Assembly: GCA_937931765.1 (NCBI GenBank)
Contig: CALHAO010000328.1
Location: forward strand, 1-7,097
Length of the DNA stretch: 7,097 nt
Direction: 5' to 3'
Source: an uncultured Thiotrichaceae bacterium
GTDB taxonomy: Bacteria > Pseudomonadota > Gammaproteobacteria > Thiotrichales > Thiotrichaceae
Shown here one piece after another: positions 1-6,776 of this stretch; the stretch's first letter is position 1; each line of letters opens with the position of its first letter. The position numbers and the translations under genes were made by a program. Under the pieces are notes generated by a model. That model was not told the DNA's origin, did not search any database, and saw only the letters and a program-made list of their open reading frames with translations.

Positions 1-1
1 C

Positions 2-874
2 TATTTTCAGGCACAGGCAGGACTGCATACCAATATTCTATTCCTGTTCTCGATGACATTTATTGTGGCGGGCATTGCCTTTAAGTTTGGTGCAGTGCCG
101 TTCCATATGTGGGTGCCTGATGTTTATCAGGGAGCACCTACAGCTGTCACTTTGTTTCTGGGTAGTGTGCCTAAAATTGCCGCGTTCGCTTTATTGATTC
201 GTTTACTGGCGGATGGGCTGGGTGCGGGGCAGAGTAGCTGGTCGCAGATGTTGATGTTGTTGGGCTTGTTATCAGTTGTCATGGGGAATCTGATTGCGAT
301 TGCTCAGACCAGCCTGAAGCGTATGTTTGCCTACTCAACCATTGCTCATATGGGTTTTGTCTTGTTAGGTGTATTAGTCGGCACTGAAGATGGTTATAGC
401 GCGGCTATGTTTTACACCATTATTTATGCGTTGATGTCTGCGGGCGGTTTTGCGGTGTTAATTCTGCTGGGTAACCGCATGTCTGATCCGGATAGCCTGG
501 ATTGTTTGCGTGGGCTGAATGACCGTCATCCGTGGTATGCCTTTATTATGTTACTCATCTTCTTCTCGATGGCAGGTATTCCGCCTACGGCCGGTTTTTA
601 TGCAAAGCTGTCGATCATCAAAGTAGTGATGGGCGAGGGTTATTTGTTGGTAGCACTGACAATGGTCTTGATGTCGGTGGTGGGGGCATTTTATTATTTG
701 CGGGCCATTAAGCTAATGTATTTCGATGAGCCGGAAGAGAGCACACCGATTGTGGCGGAAGTGGATTTTCAGGTTTTATTTAGTTTTAATGGTTTGCTTA
801 TGGTGATTCTGGGTATCTTTCCCGGTGTCTTAATGGGTATTTGTTCCATAGCAGTATCAACGAGTAATTTATGA
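2..874 (+). CDS. nuoN: NADH-quinone oxidoreductase subunit N (complex I), 5' truncated
   Basis: NuoN is one of three antiporter-like proton-pumping subunits in the membrane arm of respiratory complex I. The frame is open from base 2, so 290 residues remain. The family is usually about 480-500 residues, so roughly the N-terminal 40% lies outside the window; the internal ATG at 53 is not the true start. The sequence matches the family through AFKFGAVPFHMW, VPDVYQGAPTAVT and MAGIPPTAGFYAK. Three lysines align with those studied in E. coli NuoN (K217, K247, K395): codons at 83-85, 173-175 and 605-607. The protein is hydrophobic throughout, with many membrane helices. The TGA stop overlaps the ATG of the next gene (ATGA), which suggests translational coupling. 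It is presumably the last nuo gene of the operon, as in most Proteobacteria. Identity is very secure. Confidence 0.97.
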   Translation, partial: YFQAQAGLHTNILFLFSMTFIVAGIAFKFGAVPFHMWVPDVYQGAPTAVTLFLGSVPKIAAFALLIRLLADGLGAGQSSWSQMLMLLGLLSVVMGNLIAIAQTSLKRMFAYSTIAHMGFVLLGVLVGTEDGYSAAMFYTIIYALMSAGGFAVLILLGNRMSDPDSLDCLRGLNDRHPWYAFIMLLIFFSMAGIPPTAGFYAKLSIIKVVMGEGYLLVALTMVLMSVVGAFYYLRAIKLMYFDEPEESTPIVAEVDFQVLFSFNGLLMVILGIFPGVLMGICSIAVSTSNL

Positions 875-1161
875 GTTTTGAGTCTTTTCAGTGGATTTAT
901 CTGGCGGTCGCTATATTGTTGGCTAATGTGCCCTGGTTGAGTCAGCGCTGTTTTCTGGTGCTGGAGTGTGAAAATAAAAAGGTGTGGATGCGCCTGCTGG
1001 AGTGGCTGGCCTTGTACCTGATTATCGGTGGGATAGGTTATCTGCTTGAGGGGCGGTTAATGGGCACAAATCATGTACAGGACTGGGAGTTTTACGCGGT
1101 TACCGCGAGTTTGTTTATGGTATTTGCCTTCCCTGGTTTTGTGTACAGACACATCCGCTAA
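871..1161 (+). CDS. Small membrane protein, DUF2818 family, linked to complex I
   Basis: This 96-residue protein has three likely membrane segments, at about residues 8-24, 41-60 and 73-92. Recognisable blocks are ANVPWL near residue 18, GYLLEGRL near 56 and the C-terminal WEFYAVTASLFMVFAFPGF. They match my memory of DUF2818, a family usually encoded directly after nuoN. No biochemical function is known to me. The start overlaps the nuoN stop (ATGA), and only a weak GAG precedes it, so translation is probably coupled to nuoN. The membrane topology and fixed position suggest a role in complex I assembly, stability or lipid contact, but that is inference. The ORF ends with TAA, 92 bases before the tRNA gene. 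The family call is fairly sure; the function is unknown. Confidence 0.85.
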   Translation: MSFESFQWIYLAVAILLANVPWLSQRCFLVLECENKKVWMRLLEWLALYLIIGGIGYLLEGRLMGTNHVQDWEFYAVTASLFMVFAFPGFVYRHIR

Positions 1162-1189
1162 GTGCTTTTGATTTCTTTTTTCCATTTTT

Positions 1190-1240
1190 GAAAAAAAACT
1201 GCAGGTTATGCTTGCAAGCTAAAATGTTTTTCTCTATTAT
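1190..1240 (+). promoter_or_regulatory. Sigma-70-type promoter with A-tract UP-like element, upstream of tRNA-fMet
   Basis: A -35 element TTGCAA (1212-1217) and a -10 element TATTAT (1235-1240) are separated by exactly 17 bases. They match the consensus at 4/6 and 5/6 positions. Transcription would start near 1247, about seven bases before the mature tRNA. A run of eight A residues (1191-1198) falls at about -56 to -49, where the distal subsite of an UP element lies in strong stable-RNA promoters. The promoter probably drives the tRNA and, through the hairpin downstream, the rimP-nusA-infB genes. The start site is predicted, not measured. Confidence 0.75.
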
Positions 1241-1253
1241 GCACATCTTCTGA

Positions 1254-1330
1254 TGCGGGGTGGAGCAGTCTGGCAGCTCGTCGGGCTCATAACCCGAAGG
1301 TCGCAGGTTCAAATCCTGCCCCCGCTACCA
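1254..1330 (+). tRNA. metY: Initiator tRNA-fMet, anticodon CAU
   Basis: The gene is 77 bases including an encoded CCA (1328-1330) and folds as a full cloverleaf. The anticodon CAU is at 1288-1290. Initiator hallmarks are present: three consecutive G:C pairs in the anticodon stem (1283-1285 with 1293-1295), the A11:U24 pair in the D stem (1264 and 1278), and no Watson-Crick pair between positions 1 and 72. That last pair is U1 (1254) opposite U72 (1326), whereas E. coli has C1 and A72. The T arm is GCAGG/CCTGC with loop TTCAAAT. Acceptor positions 2-7 pair fully with 66-71. An initiator tRNA gene ahead of rimP-nusA-infB matches the E. coli metY locus. It supplies the tRNA that IF2, encoded downstream, brings to the ribosome. 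Confidence 0.98.
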
Positions 1331-1336
1331 AATATA

Positions 1337-1362
1337 AAAAAGCCCCTTTTCAGGGGCTTTTT
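1337..1362 (+). terminator. Intrinsic terminator between tRNA-fMet and rimP
   Basis: A perfect ten-pair hairpin (1337-1346 with 1353-1362) has a GCCCC/GGGGC core, a six-base loop, flanking A5/T5 pairs and a T-run on the 3' side. It sits seven bases after the tRNA CCA and ends 42 bases before the rimP ATG. It should release short tRNA transcripts. The rimP operon lacks a clear promoter of its own after it, so partial read-through is likely. The A/T symmetry would also allow function on the other strand, but no gene is seen there. Confidence 0.88.
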
Positions 1363-1388
1363 CATTATCTACAACATATCTACCCTAT

Positions 1389-1393
1389 AGGAA
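1389..1393 (+). promoter_or_regulatory. Weak ribosome binding site of rimP
   Basis: AGGAA lies 11 bases before the ATG at 1405. It is the only Shine-Dalgarno-like sequence between the hairpin and the start. The spacing is longer than the usual 5-9 bases, so initiation may be modest. Confidence 0.5.
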
Positions 1394-1404
1394 TCAATCA
1401 TTAC

Positions 1405-1893
1405 ATGCAGGAACAACTGGCAACCCTGATTAATACTACTGTCACAGGTCTTGGGTATGATTTGTGGGGCCATGAGTACCGTGCTTACGGTGAAAGTGCT
1501 TTGCTACGTATCTTTATTGATGCCGAAGCGGGTATCACTGTTGATGATTGTGGCAAAGTCAGCCAGCAGCTGGGTGCAGCACTGGATGTTGAAGATCTGA
1601 TTCCGGTGGCTTATATGCTGGAAGTGTCTTCTCCTGGTGTTGATCGCGTGTTATTCACTCCTGAGCATTACCAGCGTTATGTGGGTAAAGAACTCAAGGT
1701 GCGGACGCACACGCGCATTGAAGACCGCCGTAATTTTGTGGGCATTCTTAAATCCGCTGATGATTCAGTGATTACCATATTAGTAGATAATACGTTGTTC
1801 GAGATACCGCATGACAGTATTGACCGTGGTCGGTTGAAATTCGAAATGCAGGCATCGCCGAAAAAAGGCAAAAGGAGTGGCGCAGATTCATGA
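1405..1893 (+). CDS. rimP: Ribosome maturation factor RimP
   Basis: RimP binds the free 30S subunit and helps its assembly, including entry of S12. This 162-residue protein is slightly longer than E. coli RimP (150). The N-terminal domain (about 1-82) carries TVDDCGKVS (45-53), LDVED (60-64) and the signature LEVSSPGVDR (72-81). The C-terminal SH3-like domain runs from about 86 to 148. The last dozen residues form a lysine-rich tail. The ATG at 1405 gives the expected N-terminus, with no alternative in-frame start between it and the hairpin. The stop overlaps the nusA start (ATGA). rimP next to nusA is a near-universal pairing in Proteobacteria, so the call is very secure. Confidence 0.96.
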   Translation: MQEQLATLINTTVTGLGYDLWGHEYRAYGESALLRIFIDAEAGITVDDCGKVSQQLGAALDVEDLIPVAYMLEVSSPGVDRVLFTPEHYQRYVGKELKVRTHTRIEDRRNFVGILKSADDSVITILVDNTLFEIPHDSIDRGRLKFEMQASPKKGKRSGADS

Positions 1894-3389
1894 GTAAAGA
1901 AATCCTATATGTTGTTGATGCAGTCTCGAATGAGAAAAGTGTCAGCAAAGACCTGATTTTTGAAGCGGTCGAAACTGCGTTGGCGATGGCAACCCGTAAA
2001 CGTTTTGGTATGCACATGGATGTCCGTGTGTCTGTTGATCGTGAAACAGGCGACTACACAACTTTCCGTCGTTGGTTGGTGATTGACGATGAAGATCCTG
2101 AATTTGAAAGTCCGGAACGCCAGATTCTGCTGAGTTATGCTACTGCTAAAGAAGGTGCTCCTGAGGGTATAGCAATAGGTGATTACGTTGAAGAACCTAT
2201 TGAATCAGTTGAGTTCGGTCGCATTGCTGCTCAGACCGCAAAGCAGGTCATCGTTTCGAAGGTCAGGGAAGCTGAGCGTGAGCGCGTAGTTTCAGGTTAC
2301 CGTGATCGTGTTGGCGAACTGCTGATGGGTTCTGTCAAACGTGTTGATCGCAAAGGTGTTTTTCTGGACTTGGGTGAAAATGCTGAAGCATTGATTCCGC
2401 GTGAAGAAATGATTCCACGCGAAATGACCCATAACGGTACACGGATGCGTGGCTATCTGAAGGAAATTCGTCAGGAGCCACGTGGCCCGATGATTATTCT
2501 TAGCCGTACTGATACTAATTTCCTGACTGAGTTGATGAAGCTGGAAGTACCTGAGATCAATCAGGAAATGATTGATATAATGGGTGCGGCCCGTGATCCT
2601 GGTGCGAGAGCCAAGGTAGCGGTGCGGGCTAATTTGCCTAATATTGATCCGGTAGGTGCTTGTGTCGGTATGCGTGGTTCGCGTATTCAGACCGTGACGA
2701 CTGAATTAAACGGTGAGCGTGTTGATATTGTACTGTGGGATGAGGATATCGCGACATTTGTCATGAACGCGATGGCTCCGGCTGAAGTATTATCCATCGT
2801 GGTTGATGAAGATAATCAATCCATGGATATTGGCGTTGATCAGGAACGTCTGTCTCAAGCTATCGGTAAAGGCGGGCAAAATGTACGTTTGGCTAGCGAA
2901 TTGACCGGCTGGACACTGAATGTCATGAGTGTTGAGGATGCTGAAGCTAAAACATTGGCTGAGCAACAGGCTATCCTTGAATTATTCTCTGATAAGTTGG
3001 ATGTTGAGGAAGATGTGGCGATTGTACTGGTGGAAGAGGGTTTTTCCACACTGGAAGAAGTGGCTTATGTTGCCCGTGAAGAATTCCTTGAAATCGAAGC
3101 ATTTGATGAAGAAATTATCGATGAGTTAAGAAACCGTGCCCGGACTGCGTTGCTGACTGAGGCAATTGTGCAGGATGCACCGATACCGGCTGATGACTTG
3201 TTAGAAATGGATGGTATGGATAAAGAGTTGGCTTATGTATTGGCCGCACGTGAAGTCCGGACAATGGAAGACCTTGCCGAGTTGGCAGTGGATGAATTGC
3301 TGGATATTGAAGGAATGGATGAAGAACGGGCCGCCGCTCTGATCATGACCGCGAGAGCGCCATGGTTTGCGGAAGAGCAGTCAGACTAA
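1890..3389 (+). CDS. nusA: Transcription termination/antitermination factor NusA
   Basis: NusA binds RNA polymerase, lengthens hairpin pauses, and acts in intrinsic termination and in N- and rRNA-type antitermination. The 499 residues match E. coli NusA (495). In order they are: the polymerase-binding N-terminal domain (about 1-130, with EEPIESVEFGRIAAQTAKQ at 101-119); the S1 domain (about 135-205, LDLGENAEA at 159-167); KH1 (about 230-298, IDPVGACVGMRGSRIQ, loop GMRG 260-263); KH2 (about 302-348, IGKGGQNVRLASELTGW, loop GKGG 326-329); and two acidic helix-hairpin-helix repeats (about 365-425 and 435-492). AAGGAG at 1872-1877 precedes the ATG by 12 bases, inside rimP. The start overlaps the rimP stop, so the pair is probably translationally coupled. 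In E. coli NusA feeds back on its own operon; the hairpin at 1337-1362 would be a possible site for that here, by inference. Confidence 0.98.
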   Translation: MSKEILYVVDAVSNEKSVSKDLIFEAVETALAMATRKRFGMHMDVRVSVDRETGDYTTFRRWLVIDDEDPEFESPERQILLSYATAKEGAPEGIAIGDYVEEPIESVEFGRIAAQTAKQVIVSKVREAERERVVSGYRDRVGELLMGSVKRVDRKGVFLDLGENAEALIPREEMIPREMTHNGTRMRGYLKEIRQEPRGPMIILSRTDTNFLTELMKLEVPEINQEMIDIMGAARDPGARAKVAVRANLPNIDPVGACVGMRGSRIQTVTTELNGERVDIVLWDEDIATFVMNAMAPAEVLSIVVDEDNQSMDIGVDQERLSQAIGKGGQNVRLASELTGWTLNVMSVEDAEAKTLAEQQAILELFSDKLDVEEDVAIVLVEEGFSTLEEVAYVAREEFLEIEAFDEEIIDELRNRARTALLTEAIVQDAPIPADDLLEMDGMDKELAYVLAAREVRTMEDLAELAVDELLDIEGMDEERAAALIMTARAPWFAEEQSD

Positions 3390-3394
3390 CTAAC

Positions 3395-3399
3395 GGGAG
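3395..3399 (+). promoter_or_regulatory. Ribosome binding site of infB
   Basis: GGGAG lies eight bases before the ATG at 3408, in the 18-base gap after the nusA stop. It is the best-placed Shine-Dalgarno in the cluster, so infB can probably initiate independently of nusA. Confidence 0.8.
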
Positions 3400-3407
3400 A
3401 CAAAAAT

Positions 3408-6326
3408 ATGTCAGATATTGAAGTAAGTGAACTCGCCAAGATGGTGAAGGCTCCCGTTGATGTGTTGATGCGTCAATTGAAACGAGCAGGAATAGAAGTC
3501 AGTAGTCCGGAAGATAAGATTACGGATGCACAAAAATTAAGGCTACTGGAAGGGATGCGTGAAGGTGTTGATGATACTCCTGCCAGTGGTGGGAAAAAGA
3601 TCACGCTGAAAAGCCGCAATGCTGCCGGTGGTGCAAAAAAGCCGGGTATTGAAGTAAGGCGTAAAAAAACCTTAGGTTTGCGTAAAGACAATGCGCCTGC
3701 TGCTGCTTCGGTTGATGTTGCCGCTGAAGCGCGTGCTGATGAATTGGCGCGTCAGGCCGAGCAGGCTCGTCTTGAACGTGAAAGCCTGATCCAGAAAGCT
3801 GAGCAGGGACGTCGTGAGCTGGAAGCTTCCAGACTGCGTCGCGATAATGGTGTGGCTGAGCCTGAAAAGCCAGTCGAAGCTCCGGTATCAGAACCGGTGA
3901 CACCTGAAATTGTTGATACTCCGGCAGAAGTTGTGGCTAAGGTAGCAGTAGAGACACCGTTCGAATCAGCACCGGAAGTCGCTCCTGCACCTGTAGAACA
4001 AGCTAAAGTTGTTGCAACAGAGGCTAAACCTGAGCCAGTAGTTCAGGATAGTGTTCCGGCTGAAACGCCCGCTGAAGTAGTTGCTCCCGTGCAGGAAGCT
4101 GCACCTGCTGAAGAGGTTAAGCCAGTTCCGAAGAAGAACCCGATGGAAATGACAGCTAAAGAGCGTCATGAGGCGGTGACTAATGCCGCGCGTAAGGATG
4201 CAGCTTCAGCATTGAAACGTCGCCCGTCGAGAGCCAGGTTAAAGGCAGAAGAAGCTGCGAGAGCAGCGGCAGAGGCTGCTAAGGTGGCAGCGTCAAAACC
4301 GGCTGAGAAGAAAGCAGAACCAGCTGCAGCTAAGCCAGCAGCGCCTGCAAAGCCTGGTGCTACAGCAGCCCCTGCTGCTAAGCCAGGAGACAAGCCAGCT
4401 AACCCGACGACAGTCACGCGTAAGGATAAGAAAAAGATTCGTACCCGTGAACGTGAAAATCCGCGTGGCAACGTTCGTGGTGGCAATAATCGTCGTGGTG
4501 GTAAGCGTGAAGTTAAGGTTGACCGTGGTGAAGTAAAGCACGGTTTTGAAATGCCGACGGCTCCAGTGGTACATGAAATTGAAGTACCGGCAACGATTGT
4601 TGTAACTGACTTGGCTCAGAAATTATCGATTCGTGCGACTGACATTATCAAAGCGATGATGAAAATGGGCATGATGGTGACCATCAATCAGGTGATTGAT
4701 CAGGAAACCGCGATGTTGGTGACCGAAGAATTGGGTCATATTGCCAAGCCAGAAAAGGAAATGGATGACGATGCGTTGTTGGCTGGCGTTTTGGGTGAAG
4801 GCAAAGACTTCGCCGAGACTGTCCGTCCGCCTGTGGTCACAATTATGGGTCACGTTGATCATGGTAAGACCTCCTTGCTGGATTACATCCGTGAATCACG
4901 GGTAGCTTCCGGTGAAGCTGGTGGCATTACGCAGCATATTGGTGCTTACCATGTTGAGACGGATCAGGGCACGATTTCATTCCTGGATACGCCGGGACAT
5001 GCGGCGTTTACCCAAATGCGTGAGCGTGGTGCTCAGGTGACGGATATTATTATCCTTATCGTGGCGGCTGATGACGGGGTGATGCCTCAGACTAAAGAAG
5101 CCATTAAGCATGCTAAAGCAGCAGGTGTGCCGATGATTGTTGCTATCAATAAGATGGATAAGGCCGGTGCTGATGCGGATCGTGTATTAAGTGAACTATC
5201 TCAAAATGAAGTACTGACAGAAGACTGGGGTGGTGATGTACCGGTTGCGCGTATTTCAGCTAAAACTGGTGATGGTATTGATGCACTGTTAGAGACTATT
5301 TTACTGGTGGCTGAAGTTCAGGAGCTGACAGCAGCGGTGGAAGCACCGGCAAAAGGTACTGTGATCGAAGCCAGTATTGAACGCGGTCGCGGTGTGGTCG
5401 CTACGGTTCTGGTGCGTGAAGGTACTTTGCGCAAGGGTGATATTCTGCTTTGTGGCACTGAATACGGTCGTGTTCGTGCACTGTTTGATGAAGGAGGTCG
5501 TCCTGTTAAAGAGGCTGGGCCATCGATTCCAGTGTCTGTATTGGGTCTGTCAGCAGCGCCGGAAGCGGGTGATGAAGCCTTTGTGGTTTCTGATGAGCGC
5601 AAGGCACGTGAAGTGGCTGATGTGCGTCGTGAAAAACAACGTGATACACGCTTTGCTGCACAGCAGAGTACCAAGCTGGACAATATGCTTAACCAGATGG
5701 AATCTCCGGATAAACAACAGGTTAACTTGTTGGTTAAAGGTGATGTACAGGGTAGTGTCGAGGCGATTCGCAGCGAACTGGCTAAGTTATCTACGGATGA
5801 AATTGAAGTCAGGATTATTGCTTCCGGTGTTGGTGGTATGAACGGCAGTGACATTGATCTGGCTGCAGCTTCCAAAGCGATTGTGATCGCGTTTAATGTT
5901 CGTGCCGACGGCACGGCACGTAAAAATGCACAGGAAAGTGATGTCGAAATTCGTTATTACAGCATTATTTATGACGTAATCAACGATGTACGTGACGCAA
6001 TGAGTGGCATGTTGTCACCTGAAACTAAGGAAGTCTTCACTGGTCTGGCTGAAGTTAAGGATGTGTTTAAATCATCTGAATTCGGACAGGTTGCAGGTTG
6101 TCTGGTGGTTGATGGTGCGGTACGCAAGGGTAATCCTATTCGTGTATTACGTGACAATGTAGTTATTTTTGAAGGTGAACTCGAATCATTACGTCGTCAC
6201 CGTGACGATGTGAAAGAGGTTAGCCTGGGTACAGAGTGTGGTATCGCAGTTAAGAACTACAACGATGTACAGGCAGGTGACCAAATCGAAGTCTTCGAAT
6301 ACGTTGAAGTAGCACGTACGATCTGA
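3408..6326 (+). CDS. infB: Translation initiation factor IF-2
   Basis: IF2 is the GTPase that brings fMet-tRNA to the 30S subunit and promotes 50S joining. The protein has 972 residues, longer than the 890 of E. coli because of its N-terminal linker. In order: IF2_N domain (about 1-50), the IF2-associated basic segment (about 62-92), a long Glu/Ala/Pro/Lys-rich low-complexity region (about 100-340), an Arg/Gly patch (about 345-367), a second IF2_N domain (about 390-442), and the G domain from about 473. G motifs are intact: GHVDHGKT 481-488, GGITQHIGA 505-513, DTPG 527-530, NKMD 581-584 and SAK 617-619. Domains II, III (KGDVQGSVEAI 777-787) and the fMet-binding C2 domain (about 880-972) follow. 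In C2, C898 and E943-C944-G945 are conserved, but the basic loop reads R929-R-H-R932. The stop shares one base with the rbfA start. Identity is certain. Confidence 0.99.
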   Translation: MSDIEVSELAKMVKAPVDVLMRQLKRAGIEVSSPEDKITDAQKLRLLEGMREGVDDTPASGGKKITLKSRNAAGGAKKPGIEVRRKKTLGLRKDNAPAAASVDVAAEARADELARQAEQARLERESLIQKAEQGRRELEASRLRRDNGVAEPEKPVEAPVSEPVTPEIVDTPAEVVAKVAVETPFESAPEVAPAPVEQAKVVATEAKPEPVVQDSVPAETPAEVVAPVQEAAPAEEVKPVPKKNPMEMTAKERHEAVTNAARKDAASALKRRPSRARLKAEEAARAAAEAAKVAASKPAEKKAEPAAAKPAAPAKPGATAAPAAKPGDKPANPTTVTRKDKKKIRTRERENPRGNVRGGNNRRGGKREVKVDRGEVKHGFEMPTAPVVHEIEVPATIVVTDLAQKLSIRATDIIKAMMKMGMMVTINQVIDQETAMLVTEELGHIAKPEKEMDDDALLAGVLGEGKDFAETVRPPVVTIMGHVDHGKTSLLDYIRESRVASGEAGGITQHIGAYHVETDQGTISFLDTPGHAAFTQMRERGAQVTDIIILIVAADDGVMPQTKEAIKHAKAAGVPMIVAINKMDKAGADADRVLSELSQNEVLTEDWGGDVPVARISAKTGDGIDALLETILLVAEVQELTAAVEAPAKGTVIEASIERGRGVVATVLVREGTLRKGDILLCGTEYGRVRALFDEGGRPVKEAGPSIPVSVLGLSAAPEAGDEAFVVSDERKAREVADVRREKQRDTRFAAQQSTKLDNMLNQMESPDKQQVNLLVKGDVQGSVEAIRSELAKLSTDEIEVRIIASGVGGMNGSDIDLAAASKAIVIAFNVRADGTARKNAQESDVEIRYYSIIYDVINDVRDAMSGMLSPETKEVFTGLAEVKDVFKSSEFGQVAGCLVVDGAVRKGNPIRVLRDNVVIFEGELESLRRHRDDVKEVSLGTECGIAVKNYNDVQAGDQIEVFEYVEVARTI
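4302..4400 (+). repeat. Ala/Pro/Lys-rich imperfect repeat inside infB
   Basis: IF2 residues 299-331 consist largely of imperfect AAKP, PAKPG and AAKPG units, encoded by GCT/GCA/CCA/AAG-rich triplets with recurring GCTAAGCCAG words. It is the most repetitive DNA in the window. Such linkers in IF2 are disordered and vary in length between species, consistent with repeat slippage. It is in frame with the gene and shows no sign of being a mobile element. Confidence 0.65.
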
Positions 6327-6745
6327 TGCCAAAACATTCCTCACACGGCTTCGCGCGATCTGAGCGCGTTGCCGAGCAGATTCGCCGTGACCTTTCAGTG
6401 TTGATTCGTGAACAGGTGAAAGACCCGCGTGTGGGTTTAGTCACATTACTTGATGTTAGTGTGACTAAAGACTTGTCGCATGCCAAAATCTGGTTCGATG
6501 TATTGGATGCTGAGCAGGGTAAAGTGGCTGAAGAGACATTGAACAATGCCGCTGGTTTCCTGCGTCACGAATTAGGCCGTGGTATGAAGTTACGTATTAC
6601 GCCTAGTCTGCGGTTTTTCTACGATGATACCCAAGTTAAAGGTAATGCGTTGTCGGCGCTGATCGACAAAGTGGTTGCTGATGACCGTGCGAATCATCCT
6701 GAAGATGAGTCGGATGATGTTACTGATCAGCAGGCACGTGATTAA
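6326..6745 (+). CDS. rbfA: 30S ribosome-binding factor RbfA
   Basis: RbfA binds the immature 30S subunit near the 5' end of 16S rRNA and is needed for late maturation and cold adaptation. The 139 residues compare with 133 in E. coli. The single KH-type domain covers about 10-108: RVAEQIRRDL (14-23), VKDPRVGLVT (31-40), the AxG kink A75-A-G77 that replaces the usual KH GxxG loop, and FFYDD (97-101). The last 20 or so residues are acidic and probably disordered. The ATG at 6326 shares a base with the infB stop (TGATG), and no Shine-Dalgarno is visible in the preceding 15 bases. Ribosomes finishing infB therefore probably reinitiate here. Gene order infB-rbfA-truB is standard. Confidence 0.96.
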   Translation: MPKHSSHGFARSERVAEQIRRDLSVLIREQVKDPRVGLVTLLDVSVTKDLSHAKIWFDVLDAEQGKVAEETLNNAAGFLRHELGRGMKLRITPSLRFFYDDTQVKGNALSALIDKVVADDRANHPEDESDDVTDQQARD

Positions 6746-6776
6746 AGTCCGTTGATCCTACTGGCACAGGTGCAAT

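Noticed and set aside
1176..1196. Hairpin TTTTTTC/GAAAAAA as a nuo operon terminator
   Set aside because: It has a single G:C pair, a seven-base loop and no T-run after the stem, so it is too weak to call as an intrinsic terminator.
1115..1312. Antisense frame over the end of the DUF2818 gene, the promoter and the tRNA
   Set aside because: It covers a tRNA gene and a promoter, and its translation shows no family resemblance; its start lies within the tRNA T arm.
1359..1390. Possible promoter for rimP after the hairpin (TTTTCA and CTATAG)
   Set aside because: The spacing is 20 bases, the -35 match is poor and overlaps the terminator T-run, and the transcript start would fall at or beside the rimP ribosome binding site.
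4143..4148. Internal in-frame ATG of infB (Met246) as a start for a short IF2 isoform
   Set aside because: E. coli makes internal IF2 forms, but here the upstream sequence is only GAAGAAGAA close to the ATG with no proper Shine-Dalgarno, so I cannot support it from sequence.
5377..5841. A 154-codon second frame on the + strand inside infB
   Set aside because: It is a frame-shifted reading of conserved infB sequence, with a Val/Leu/Cys/Arg-rich composition and no recognisable domain.
5318..5914. A 198-codon antisense open frame opposite infB
   Set aside because: It lies wholly over the conserved G-domain to C2 coding sequence of infB, its translation is Ser/Arg/Thr-rich with no recognisable domain, and it is explained by the codon bias of the sense gene.
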